From QVMG01 sp032073245 (GTDB lineage Bacteria > Bacteroidota > Bacteroidia > Bacteroidales > Tannerellaceae): DNA of 64,000 nucleotides. The stretch lies in assembly GCA_032073245.1 (NCBI GenBank), contig DAMANX010000014.1:1-64000 (forward strand). Reading direction: 5' to 3'. Of this stretch, positions 35,285-44,536 are shown in pieces (the stretch's first letter is position 1; each line of letters opens with the position of its first letter). The notes under the pieces were generated by a model. The model worked only from the letters and a program-made list of their open reading frames with translations. It was not told where the DNA came from and did no database searches. A program made the position numbers and the translations under genes.

Positions 35285-35499
35285 ACGCAGGCCTTCGGTC
35301 TACTACGTATCCCTCTTGCTTAGGAGTCAAAGAAGTCAGAGGAGTAAAGGAGTTAAGTAGTCGCTATGCAGTATTTTCTTTACGCTTTGCAAAGCGAAGG
35401 TTATTTCTACTTGACTACTAAAGAGTAAAGCGATTGATAACTACTTGACTCCTTTGACTCCTAAGCAAGAGGGATACGTAGTAGACCGAAGGCTTGCGT
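35285..35499. repeat. 215-bp inverted-repeat element between the two operators
   Basis: Terminal arms of about 54 bp (35285-35338 and 35446-35499) are nearly perfect reverse complements, beginning ACGCAGGCCTTCGGTC. The inner part contains GGAGTCAAA-like words repeated several times and another short hairpin (CTTTGCAAAG). It encodes nothing. TA dinucleotides flank both ends. It looks like a MITE or similar element inserted in the regulatory region between the exporter and its regulator. Confidence 0.75.
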
Positions 35500-35528
35500 A
35501 TAAACAGGGGTTTATTTAACAAAAACTA

Positions 35529-35545
35529 TGTCTAATTATTAGACA
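35529..35545. promoter_or_regulatory. operator palindrome, regulator side
   Basis: TGTCTAATTATTAGACA, the exact reverse complement of the site at 35240-35256. It ends 28 nt before the -7 box of the response regulator gene, close to where the -33 element would be, so autorepression or an enhancer role are both possible. Confidence 0.8.
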
Positions 35546-35573
35546 GGTAGTAGGAAGTATGAAATGCAAAAAG

Positions 35574-35581
35574 TATCTTTG
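35574..35581 (+). promoter_or_regulatory. -7 promoter element of the response regulator gene
   Basis: TATCTTTG, full match to TAnnTTTG, 29 nt before the ATG at 35611. Confidence 0.55.
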
Positions 35582-35610
35582 TCGGAAGAAATTAAATCTT
35601 TTATATTCAG

Positions 35611-36960
35611 ATGTCTAAACAAGGTACCATACTCGTTGTCGATGATAACAAAGCGATATTAACGGCTGTGCAAATGCTGTTGGCCACCTGCTTTGAAAAA
35701 ATTATAACTATCGGAACACCCAACAAGATTAAAACTGTACTCGGGGCAGAGAAAGTCGATGTAGTTCTGTTGGATATGAACTTCAGCGCCGGTATAAACA
35801 ACGGTAATGAAGGCTTATTCTGGTTATCGGAAATTAAAAAAGATCATCCGAACTTACCTGTGGTCCTTTTTACAGCTTATGCAGATATCGATCTGGCTGT
35901 ACGTGGAATCAAGGAAGGGGCAGCCGACTTTGTCGTAAAACCCTGGAATAATGTAAAACTTATTGAATCCATTCAGGCTGCTTACGATCTACGGCATAAA
36001 GGGAAAGCAAATGCAGGAAAAGGCGGTAAATCACTTGTTTCCAAAGAGAGTGGCATGTTTTGGGGAGATAGCCAGGTCATGCAACAATTACGTAATCTGA
36101 TCGACAAAGTAGCTTCTACCGATGCCAATATGCTTATTACCGGAGAGAATGGTACCGGGAAAGAAATGTTGGCCCGTGAAATACACCTGTTATCTGTTCG
36201 TAAAGATGAACCTATGGTAGCTGTCGATATGGGAGCAATCACTGAAACTCTGTTCGAAAGTGAATTGTTTGGCCACGTGAAAGGTGCTTTTACGGATGCC
36301 CGTACCGACCGTCCCGGAAAGTTCGAAGCAGCAAATAACGGAACTCTCTTTCTGGATGAAATTGGCAATCTTCCTTATCACCTGCAATCAAAATTATTAA
36401 CTGCCATACAACAAAGAAGTATCGTGCGGGTAGGAAGCAATACTCCTATACCGGTTAATATCCGGCTGATCAGCGCCACCAATAGAGATGTACAACAAAT
36501 GGTTCACGACGGGCAATTCCGTGAAGACCTACTTTATCGTATCAATACAATCCATGTAGAAATACCCCCTTTACGCGAACGCGCCGAAGATATTGTGCCT
36601 CTTTCTGAAATATTCCTTACTAAATATGGAAATATCTATGGGAAATCGACACTTAAGTTATCAGAAGATGCTAAAGAAAAACTAAAAGAACAACCTTGGC
36701 TAGGCAATATCCGTGAATTGGAGCATACTATTGAAAAAGCCGTTATCATAAGTGATTCCAATACATTAGAAGCAGATGATTTCAGTTTCCCGCGCAAACA
36801 ATCTGCTCCAATGAAAGATGTAACTACATTGGAAGAGATGGAATATGCTATGATTAAAAAAGCAATGGATAAGTACGGAGGCAACCTCTCTATGGTAGCC
36901 AACCAATTAGGTATATCCAGGCAGACTCTTTATAATAAGATTAAAAGGTATGAACTTTGA
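35611..36960 (+). CDS. sigma54-dependent response regulator (NtrC family)
   Basis: A 449-residue activator. The receiver domain (1-125) has the acidic pair at Asp11/Asp12, phosphoacceptor Asp55 in VVLLDMNF and Lys110. The AAA+ domain (about 148-385) has Walker A GENGTGKE (178-185), Walker B TLFLDE (245-250) and the sigma54-contact loop as GAFTDA (225-230) instead of GAFTGA. A Fis-type helix-turn-helix closes the protein (NLSMVANQLGISRQTLYNKI). It precedes its kinase gene by 44 nt. The divergent sigma54 promoter and twin palindromes point to the export operon as its target. Confidence 0.93.
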   Translation: MSKQGTILVVDDNKAILTAVQMLLATCFEKIITIGTPNKIKTVLGAEKVDVVLLDMNFSAGINNGNEGLFWLSEIKKDHPNLPVVLFTAYADIDLAVRGIKEGAADFVVKPWNNVKLIESIQAAYDLRHKGKANAGKGGKSLVSKESGMFWGDSQVMQQLRNLIDKVASTDANMLITGENGTGKEMLAREIHLLSVRKDEPMVAVDMGAITETLFESELFGHVKGAFTDARTDRPGKFEAANNGTLFLDEIGNLPYHLQSKLLTAIQQRSIVRVGSNTPIPVNIRLISATNRDVQQMVHDGQFREDLLYRINTIHVEIPPLRERAEDIVPLSEIFLTKYGNIYGKSTLKLSEDAKEKLKEQPWLGNIRELEHTIEKAVIISDSNTLEADDFSFPRKQSAPMKDVTTLEEMEYAMIKKAMDKYGGNLSMVANQLGISRQTLYNKIKRYEL

Positions 36961-37004
36961 ATCAATTATTAATTATTAATGGTCAATTATTAATGAGTTA
37001 AGGA

Positions 37005-38336
37005 ATGAGTATTGCCCTGGTTTTACGTAGGATATATAACAGCCTGGCTTTTCGGTTGCTACTTGTGATAGGTTTTACTATTGCACTCACTTATTATGTG
37101 CAGATACAAGATTGGGCAGTAGTTGTATTCCTAGCTATTGGTGAACTGTTATCCCTCATATTAATAAGAAATTTATACAGGCAGAATGCTCGAAAAGTAG
37201 CTTTCATGTTTGATGCTATTGATAATAGTGATTATGCTTTTAAATATGCTACTAAAGGACATTCTTCAGATGATAAACTGGTGAGTAAATCACTGAATCG
37301 CATTACCCAGATTCTATTTCAGGCAAAAGCCGAAGCCATCCAAAAGGAGAAATACTATGAATTGATCATGGACTCTGTCAATACCGGTATCATAGTCCTT
37401 GATGACGAAGGTTATATTTATCAAACAAACAAGGAAGCACTACATCTGATGGGACTCTCCGTTTTTACACATGTAAAGCAATTAGCACGTGTAGACTCAG
37501 GATTGGAAAAAGTTCTACGTGAAATACGGCCCGGTGATAAACATCAGGTATCATTCTCCAATGAGCGGGGAACAATCTTCCTTTCTGTTCGTGTATCAGA
37601 AATGACTCTGCAAACTAAACACGTCAGGATTATCGCCATTAATGATATCAACCGGGAATTGGATGAAAAAGAAATTGACTCCTGGATACGATTAACACGT
37701 GTGCTTACACATGAGATCATGAACTCTGTCACCCCTATCACTTCCTTAAGTGAAACACTTCTTTCTATTCATGAAGATGTTAATGACGAGATTCGGAATG
37801 GCCTGGAAACAATCAGTGCAACAGGTAAAAGCCTGATTTCCTTTGTTGAGTCATACAGGAAATTCACTCATATCCCCTCTCCTAATCCGTCTTTATTCTA
37901 TGTGGGTAAATTTCTGGAACGAATGGTACAATTGGCTCGCCATCATAATAACTTCCCAAACATCGAGATCATTATGCAAGTAGAGCCTGAAGATCTCATT
38001 CTTTATGCGGATGAAAACCTGATTACACAAGTTGTCCTCAATCTGCTTAAAAATGCAATGCAAGCTATCGGAGCTGAACGTTCGGATGGCCGCATCGAGA
38101 TCCATGCTCTATGTAATGAAGACGAAACCATCCGTATTGAAGTAAGCAACAACGGCCCGGCTATCCCACAAGAAGAAGCCGAACATATCTTTATTCCTTT
38201 CTTTACAACAAAAGAAGGAGGAAGCGGAGTCGGCCTATCCGTTTCGCGTCAGATCATGCGTCTATCAGGAGGTAGTATTACACTTAAAAGCGGTCAAACG
38301 TCCAAACAAACAACATTCGTATTAACATTTCCTTGA
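37005..38336 (+). CDS. membrane sensor histidine kinase
   Basis: A 443-residue kinase with two N-terminal membrane helices (about 14-32 and 37-56) and almost no periplasmic loop, so it probably senses something in the membrane or cytoplasm. A PAS-like segment (KYYELIMDSVNTGIIVLDDEGYIYQTN) is followed by a dimerisation/phosphotransfer domain with His236 in LTHEIMNSVTPI. The ATPase domain has NLLKNAMQAI, GPAIP and GVGLSVSRQIMRLSGG. It is cotranscribed with, and presumably phosphorylates, the NtrC-type regulator just upstream. The gene ends next to a 22-bp tandem repeat array. Confidence 0.92.
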   Translation: MSIALVLRRIYNSLAFRLLLVIGFTIALTYYVQIQDWAVVVFLAIGELLSLILIRNLYRQNARKVAFMFDAIDNSDYAFKYATKGHSSDDKLVSKSLNRITQILFQAKAEAIQKEKYYELIMDSVNTGIIVLDDEGYIYQTNKEALHLMGLSVFTHVKQLARVDSGLEKVLREIRPGDKHQVSFSNERGTIFLSVRVSEMTLQTKHVRIIAINDINRELDEKEIDSWIRLTRVLTHEIMNSVTPITSLSETLLSIHEDVNDEIRNGLETISATGKSLISFVESYRKFTHIPSPNPSLFYVGKFLERMVQLARHHNNFPNIEIIMQVEPEDLILYADENLITQVVLNLLKNAMQAIGAERSDGRIEIHALCNEDETIRIEVSNNGPAIPQEEAEHIFIPFFTTKEGGSGVGLSVSRQIMRLSGGSITLKSGQTSKQTTFVLTFP

Positions 38337-38354
38337 TGTTATTATCTCAGGAGC

Positions 38355-38442
38355 GTTCGACAACCGTCGGTCAACTGTTCGACAGCTGTCGGACGGCTGT
38401 TTGACAACCGTCGGTCAGCTGTCTGACAACTGTCAAACACTA
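38355..38442. repeat. four tandem 22-bp palindromic repeats
   Basis: Four adjacent 22-nt units begin at 38355, 38377, 38399 and 38421. The first is GTTCGACAACCGTCGGTCAA-CT, and units vary at a few positions while keeping GACA-(A/G)C-(C/T)-GTC. Each unit is itself an imperfect palindrome, so the array can fold into several alternative hairpins. It lies between the convergent ends of the histidine kinase and the hybrid regulator. There are no unique spacers, so it is not a CRISPR array. Confidence 0.8.
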
Positions 38443-38506
38443 ATAAAGGCTGCATTTTATTATATTTACCACCAGAGATTTGGCTTTTCACTTACGTTCT
38501 TCTTTA

Positions 38507-41500
38507 TTATATAAAGTGTTCCTGTCTATATTGAGACGGGGTTTTACCATAAGTTTGCTTAAATACTGTACTGAAATAACGCTGATTAGAGAAACCCGCA
38601 CGTTCGGAGACTTCCAGGATTGTTAAATCCTTATTGGCCAGAAGTTGCAAAGCTTTTGCCATACGGAATTTGTTGATATAGTCACCAATACTTACATCTG
38701 TCAGTAATTTCAGTTTATTATATAGGGTTGCACGGCTCATTGCCATTCGGTCGGCAACAAAGTTTACGTCCAAATCCGGGTTTTCGATATTCTCGAGGAT
38801 CATTTCGTTTAGTTTCTGAATGAATTGCTCATCTGCATTACTGATTGTATCTTCTTTAGGAGACACAATCTGTGTATTATCCCGGTAACGTAGTTTGATC
38901 ATTTCCCGATTGCGTAATTGATTGCTGAGAATGGCAAGAAGAAAATCAAGGTCAAAAGGTTTAGCCAGGTAAATATCTGCACCAAGTTTATAGCCCAACA
39001 CAGTACTTTCAGGATCAGTCCGTGCAGTTAACAGTACTACCGGAATATGGCTGATATTGATGTCACTCTTAACCTTCCGGCATAATTCAAAACCATCCAT
39101 ACGCGGCATCATTACATCACTTACAATAATATCGGGTTGATTCCTTTGAATTATCTCCATGGCTTCTACCCCATCTTCAGCGACATATACCTGTTTAAAA
39201 TATTCTTTGAATGTATGTTTGAGATAATCTCTTAATTCAGCTTCATCCTCAACGACCAGTACCGCATATTTCTTCATAGAAAAATCATCAGTTGCAGCAT
39301 GTTGTTGTTCAGATGAAAGTAATAATTCATTCAGATAAGGTTGGGAGTTGATCTTTGAATTGGTATTAATTACAGGTAATTCAAAATAGAAAGTAGCTCC
39401 CTTTTCGGGATTATTCATAGCACCGATTTTACCTTTATGCATTTCCACCAACATGCGGGAATACGACAGACCGATACCACTGCCCTTGCGATCATGTTCT
39501 CCTTGATAGAAGCGTGTAAATAATCTTTTGGGATCGACATTGCCTAGACCTATTCCTTCGTCAGAAACAGAAACACGCACTAATTGTTGCTCTAATCGGG
39601 TGGATATAGTAATTACAGTACCGGGCTCACTAAACTTTATCGCATTCATTAAAAAGTTAGAAAGAATCACTTCACATTTGGCTGCATCAAAAGGAACTTC
39701 CCCTATTGAATTATCCAGATCATACACAATCTGCATATTCCGGGCAGACAGTTCACTTGTAAAATCATCCACAATCATCTGTAACCATGCATTAAGGGTA
39801 TGATTTCCAATATTCATTTTCTCTCCGCCGACTTCCATCTTACGCACATCAAGTACCATATCAATCAGGTTCTTAATGCGTCGTGTTTGTTTGAAGATAC
39901 CGGTTAGCTGTTGCTGTTGATCCTCATTTGTTATTTCTCCGCTTTTTAATAGTCTTTTTAAAGGTGCATAAATCAAAGTAAGAGGCGTACGAAGCTCATG
40001 GCTAAGATTGATCAGAAAACGAATCTTTTCTTCGTAAGTTTTCTGCTCGTGCTCCTTCATTGCCAAAATCATTTTACTCTCATTTTGTTTAATAAGAGTC
40101 CACACAACTAACCCGGTGCAAATAAGGATAAACAGAATAGAAAGTAAAATAAACCAGGTACTTTTCCACCAAGGGGGAGTGACTGTTATTGATAATAATT
40201 CTACCGGAATACTCCAGTCTCCATTCTTTTTGTTACATGACACCCAGACCTCATAATGCCCCACGGAAAGAGAATGAAAATTGATAGTATGGTTAGTTGA
40301 CTCAATCATCTCTTCCTGATTTCCTTTTATATAATAGCGGAAAAGTTTTTTTCGCAACAAATCATTTTCCTTCACAATAACCTTGGTACTCAAAGAGGTA
40401 TAGTTCCATGGCACTGACAAGTGATTACCATCGCTGGTTACCAAAGAACTAACCGAAGCGCCGTTGAGCATAACATCCAATAGGTTAATCACCGGATCTG
40501 GATCATCCACGAAAAGAAGGTCATTTTGAATATGGGATAATCCCATTACACCTGCCATATACATATCTCCCGAACGTGTTATCAAGGGAGACTTAGAGAT
40601 ATATTCATTCGGTGAAATGCCATCCGATTCACCAAAAAAGACGATCCGCTCATCTTCCGGGGTATAGGCATATAACGCATTATGTGTTCCTACCCATAAA
40701 CGATCGGCATTATCGAATCCCAGCGAAACAGTTCCGATAAAACGATTCGTTTCTTTCGGTTCCAGTGTGTTATTGATAAAGTTATACAGATAAAGCCCTG
40801 TCGTACTGCCAATCCATAAATTCCCACGCTTATCCCGACAAGCAGCAGATATAAGGCCAATTGATTCTCCGGTTCTGTAAAGTGGGCGCATGGTGTACTG
40901 TTGCGGATTCACTTCAAACAAATCATAAGATCCTCTAAGGTAACTCACATAATTATTACCTTGTATAAAATGTAAAGAAGAAAGGATTAATCCTTTTTCT
41001 TCAGTAGTTATTGTATGGAGAGTTTTTTCGGACTGATTAAAAATATAAGCACTATCAGCAAAAAGATAAAACCTGTCTTTATTCAGTCTGCTCAGATGCA
41101 CGGACTTACCTGAACGAAACATTTGGTTGTGTTTTCCTCTTCTATCCGTAACAGCATACTCTCTTACTGTTCCAGTCTGTTTATTGAATAAGTATAGCCC
41201 CCGGCTAAAGTAAGATAAAAGCAATTCATTCTCATTAAAGTCGATAATTGAAACAACCTTTGCCTGATCGGTTGCCGGATAATGTTTGAAAAGCTTTGTC
41301 TGCGGATCAAAACGATTAATTCCTCCTCCATCAGTACCCAACCAGATAATTCCGTTATTATCTTCATACATGCCGACAACAGTTTTCTCACTTAGCCCAT
41401 ATACAGAGTTCATGGGAGCATCTTTATAGGTTTTCATCAATACTTCTTTCATACCGATTAACCCGCCTCGTATACTACCTGCCCATATATTATTTTCAGG

Positions 41501-42430
41501 ATCATTATACAAACAATAGAAAGAATTTACCGGAAGCGAATACAGTTCACCGGAACTATGTTCAATTGTACGTACCGTACCTGTTTTAGTATTGTAAATA
41601 TTGATTCCTCCACCATCGGTAGCCAACCATAATTCATCATTACGCCCTTCAATATCCAAAACGACATCATTACTCAAGCCATTCTCTGTAGTCAAGTGGT
41701 TGACTAATAAAGTTTCCCGGTTATAAGCAAATACGCCTTTTCCATAAGCAGACAACCATATATAATCGGAATCAATATGGATTGCAGTGATCTCCCTCTC
41801 ATTGGTAAAAGATGCTTTCTTCATTTCACGCGTATGCATATTGTACCACCACGTCCCTTCCCAACGGCAGGATAATAAAATCAACCCCTCCTCTTCGCTA
41901 TACATTTCAGTCTGGTCAATATAAGATGACGGCAGAGGTTCTTTATTCATTATTTCCAATTTCTCAATATTGCCATTGGTATAATTATATTTATACACTT
42001 CTCCCCTGCCAAAGAAAAGAACCCCATCCTTTACAAGTTGGCAAGCACGTGAAATTAAAGGCCTATCATTCCATATAATACGTGTGAAATTATCTTTCTC
42101 ACGATTATAGAGACAAAGCCCATATTCTGTTCCTATCCATAAATTATGGTGAATATCTTCTGTAAGGAAATCTATTTCATTATAAGGTAACGAAGAAGGA
42201 TCGTCCTTTTCCTGATAATATGTTTTTATTTGCTCCCGGTCAAAACTATTTAACCCAAAACGTGTACCGATCCAGATTACACCTTTATAATCGGTTGTAA
42301 TACATCTGACTGTAGATTGTGACAAGCCTTCTTCCAGGGATATCTGCTTAAAATAATAATCGGAAGCAGCTTTAGTTCCTCCCAAACATAAACCGATAAA
42401 AATGCAAATGAGATAGAGTTGTCTTTTCAT
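38507..42430 (-). CDS. hybrid two-component system regulator of a glycan locus
   Basis: A 1307-residue one-protein two-component system. It has a signal peptide (MKRQLYLICIFIGLCLGG), about 14 beta-propeller repeats of the IWIGTxxGLxxYN type (30-660) and a Y_Y_Y domain (about 690-750). A membrane helix (759-780) separates the sensor from the cytoplasmic part: His811 in LSHELRTPL, an ATPase domain (GSGIGLSYSRMLVEMHKG), a receiver domain with Asp1105 in VSDVMMPRMDG and a C-terminal AraC-type helix-turn-helix (about 1205-1303, AGFSNQRYFSTVFKQTYGKTPS). Such proteins bind oligosaccharides in the periplasm and activate adjacent utilisation genes. It is divergent from the sulfatase. Confidence 0.95.
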   Translation of the reverse strand: MKRQLYLICIFIGLCLGGTKAASDYYFKQISLEEGLSQSTVRCITTDYKGVIWIGTRFGLNSFDREQIKTYYQEKDDPSSLPYNEIDFLTEDIHHNLWIGTEYGLCLYNREKDNFTRIIWNDRPLISRACQLVKDGVLFFGRGEVYKYNYTNGNIEKLEIMNKEPLPSSYIDQTEMYSEEEGLILLSCRWEGTWWYNMHTREMKKASFTNEREITAIHIDSDYIWLSAYGKGVFAYNRETLLVNHLTTENGLSNDVVLDIEGRNDELWLATDGGGINIYNTKTGTVRTIEHSSGELYSLPVNSFYCLYNDPENNIWAGSIRGGLIGMKEVLMKTYKDAPMNSVYGLSEKTVVGMYEDNNGIIWLGTDGGGINRFDPQTKLFKHYPATDQAKVVSIIDFNENELLLSYFSRGLYLFNKQTGTVREYAVTDRRGKHNQMFRSGKSVHLSRLNKDRFYLFADSAYIFNQSEKTLHTITTEEKGLILSSLHFIQGNNYVSYLRGSYDLFEVNPQQYTMRPLYRTGESIGLISAACRDKRGNLWIGSTTGLYLYNFINNTLEPKETNRFIGTVSLGFDNADRLWVGTHNALYAYTPEDERIVFFGESDGISPNEYISKSPLITRSGDMYMAGVMGLSHIQNDLLFVDDPDPVINLLDVMLNGASVSSLVTSDGNHLSVPWNYTSLSTKVIVKENDLLRKKLFRYYIKGNQEEMIESTNHTINFHSLSVGHYEVWVSCNKKNGDWSIPVELLSITVTPPWWKSTWFILLSILFILICTGLVVWTLIKQNESKMILAMKEHEQKTYEEKIRFLINLSHELRTPLTLIYAPLKRLLKSGEITNEDQQQQLTGIFKQTRRIKNLIDMVLDVRKMEVGGEKMNIGNHTLNAWLQMIVDDFTSELSARNMQIVYDLDNSIGEVPFDAAKCEVILSNFLMNAIKFSEPGTVITISTRLEQQLVRVSVSDEGIGLGNVDPKRLFTRFYQGEHDRKGSGIGLSYSRMLVEMHKGKIGAMNNPEKGATFYFELPVINTNSKINSQPYLNELLLSSEQQHAATDDFSMKKYAVLVVEDEAELRDYLKHTFKEYFKQVYVAEDGVEAMEIIQRNQPDIIVSDVMMPRMDGFELCRKVKSDINISHIPVVLLTARTDPESTVLGYKLGADIYLAKPFDLDFLLAILSNQLRNREMIKLRYRDNTQIVSPKEDTISNADEQFIQKLNEMILENIENPDLDVNFVADRMAMSRATLYNKLKLLTDVSIGDYINKFRMAKALQLLANKDLTILEVSERAGFSNQRYFSTVFKQTYGKTPSQYRQEHFI

Positions 42431-42599
42431 TCGTATAGTATTCCTTATTCCTTTTTATACTTTGTATCCTTGAGTTCAAGCCTCTCAATATGTAGTAGAA
42501 TGTTTAATTTTCCGTAAATAAATATCAGTTTATCTCCTGTATAATCAAATATGGAACATTCTTAGATAATAACAAACATGCTCGTCCGGTAGTACTTCT

Positions 42600-42607
42600 T
42601 ATATTTG
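42600..42607 (+). promoter_or_regulatory. -7 promoter element of the sulfatase gene
   Basis: TATATTTG, a full match to TAnnTTTG, 28 nt before the sulfatase start. It lies in the 205-bp space shared with the divergent hybrid regulator gene, where its target site would be expected. Confidence 0.5.
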
Positions 42608-42635
42608 TGGCTAAAGTATATAAATCCATTGATAT

Positions 42636-44222
42636 ATGAAAATGAAATCACATTTATTACTCGCAGTTCCGATGTCCGGCCTTATCCTTTTCCCGGCATG
42701 CCAGGAGAAGAAAAAGGAGACAAACAAACCGCTCAATATAGTTTATATAATGACGGACGATCATACACAACAGATTATGAGTTGTTATGATAAACGCTTT
42801 ATGGAAACACCGAATCTGGACCGGATAGCTAATAGTGGAGTACGCTTTACGAATAGTTTTGTATGCAATTCTATCTCCGGCCCAAGCCGTGCAGTTCTAT
42901 TGACAGGCAAGCATAGTCATAAGAATGGGAAAATCGACAATGAAGCTGTGTTTGACGGTAATCAACAAACTGTACAGAAACTACTGCAACAAGCGGGTTA
43001 TCAAACTGCCCTGATAGGCAAGTGGCATTTGGAAAGTACACCTATTGGGTTTGATTATTGGAAAATTCTTCCGGGGCAGGGAGATTACTACAATCCTGTC
43101 TTCATTACACCTAACGGGAATGAAGAATATGACGGATATGTCACTAATATTATCTCTGATCTAAGCCTGGATTGGATGGAACAAAGGAGAGATAAAAATA
43201 AACCATTCTGTCTCTTCATCCACCATAAAGCAGTACATCGTAATTGGATGGGTGACACAACCCATCTGGCACTCTATGAAGATAAAGAATTTGAATACCC
43301 TGCTAACTTCTTTGATAATTATGAAGGCCGTCCGGCGGCAGCTGCCCAGGAAATGAGTATCGATAAAGATATGGATCTCATTTATGACCTGAAAATGAAA
43401 AAAGAAGGACAAACCAGCCGTCTGAAAAATAGTTATACCCGCAAAGATGATACTCAAGGCACTTACGGACGAATGAACGAAAAACAAAAGGCAGCCTGGG
43501 ATAAGCATTACCAGCCAATTATTGACGAATTCTATGCATCCAATCTGAAAGGAAAAGAATTAGCAAAATGGAAATACCAACGGTATATGCGCGACTATAT
43601 GAAAACAGTCAAATCACTTGACGACAACGTTGGCCGCATTCTCGACTATCTGGAACAAGAAGGTTTAATGGAAAATACACTGATCGTGTATACGTCCGAC
43701 CAAGGCTTCTATATGGGTGAACATGGTTGGTTCGATAAACGCTTTATGTATGAAGAATCAATGCGTACTCCATTGATTATGCACCTTCCTACCGGTTATA
43801 ATAAACGAGGAGATATTCCGCAATTTGTACAAAACATTGATTATACCCCGACTTTTCTTGATTTGGCAGGTGTTGAAATACCTGAAGATATACAGGGAGT
43901 TTCTCTTTTACCCTTATTAAAAGGAGAAAATGTGGAAGATTGGCGGCCGTCGCTTTATTATCATTATTACGAATACCCGGCTGAACATGCCGTGAAAAGG
44001 CATTATGGGGTTAGAACCGATCGATACAAACTAATTCATTTTTACAACGATATAAATGTATGGGAGCTATATGACCTGCAGACAGATCCGATGGAAATGA
44101 ATAATCTTTACGGAAAAGAGGGATATACGGAGATCACTGATTCACTTCGTAGCGAACTGCTTCGTCTACAGGAACAATATGATGATCCTATCCGTCACCG
44201 GATAAACGATATAAAGAATTGA
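42636..44222 (+). CDS. lipid-anchored S1-family sulfatase (Ser type)
   Basis: A 528-residue formylglycine sulfatase. A lipobox (LILFPAC, Cys22) anchors it to a membrane. The metal-binding DD is at 41-42, and the modification motif is Ser81-Gly-Pro-Ser-Arg, so maturation must use the radical-SAM enzyme anSME, not a Cys-type system. Further motifs are GKWHLE, HHKAVHRNW and SDQGFYMGEHGWFDKR. The pattern is close to S1_11-type enzymes that remove 6-O-sulfate from N-acetylglucosamine, but the subfamily is from memory and the substrate is inferred. First gene of the plus-strand part of the glycan locus. Confidence 0.88.
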   Translation: MKMKSHLLLAVPMSGLILFPACQEKKKETNKPLNIVYIMTDDHTQQIMSCYDKRFMETPNLDRIANSGVRFTNSFVCNSISGPSRAVLLTGKHSHKNGKIDNEAVFDGNQQTVQKLLQQAGYQTALIGKWHLESTPIGFDYWKILPGQGDYYNPVFITPNGNEEYDGYVTNIISDLSLDWMEQRRDKNKPFCLFIHHKAVHRNWMGDTTHLALYEDKEFEYPANFFDNYEGRPAAAAQEMSIDKDMDLIYDLKMKKEGQTSRLKNSYTRKDDTQGTYGRMNEKQKAAWDKHYQPIIDEFYASNLKGKELAKWKYQRYMRDYMKTVKSLDDNVGRILDYLEQEGLMENTLIVYTSDQGFYMGEHGWFDKRFMYEESMRTPLIMHLPTGYNKRGDIPQFVQNIDYTPTFLDLAGVEIPEDIQGVSLLPLLKGENVEDWRPSLYYHYYEYPAEHAVKRHYGVRTDRYKLIHFYNDINVWELYDLQTDPMEMNNLYGKEGYTEITDSLRSELLRLQEQYDDPIRHRINDIKN

Positions 44223-44250
44223 TTCAAATAGAGGAGAATTTTTTAATAAT

Positions 44251-44436
44251 ACGATACTAGTATCCCGGCTCCCCTCCTGCCAGAGGAGGGGGTGGACCAT
44301 CGCTTGCGATGGTGGGGTGGTGGGAGAAAAAGAAAATAGGTATAAATAATTTATCAAGAATACGAACCGCCCCACCGCAGCAAGCAGCGGTCCACCCCCG
44401 CCTTAACCAAGGCGGGGAGCCGAGATACTCTAGTTC
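44251..44436. repeat. REP-like palindromic element, copy 2
   Basis: The second copy of the element at 7093-7276, with the same terminal repeats, the same internal hairpins and the same length within 2 nt. It lies in the 314-bp gap between the sulfatase and GH20 genes, which are otherwise expected to be cotranscribed. It could reduce read-through or stabilise mRNA ends. Only the last 100 bp before the GH20 start is outside it. Confidence 0.75.
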
Positions 44437-44536
44437 GCACAACGTAAAATCCACCATTTTTCAAATCTTAAATTTCACCTGATTCAAGGTATTTCTTATA
44501 CCGAACTCAAATTAATTAAATATTATGCTACATACT

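Noticed and set aside
35221..35560. phage or integrase attachment site at the inverted repeats
   Set aside because: No integrase, tRNA target or gene cargo is present; arms of about 54 bp around 107 bp of non-coding DNA fit a MITE-like element better.
38355..38442. possible CRISPR array
   Set aside because: The 22-bp units are directly adjacent with no unique spacers, only four in number, and no cas genes are present in the window.
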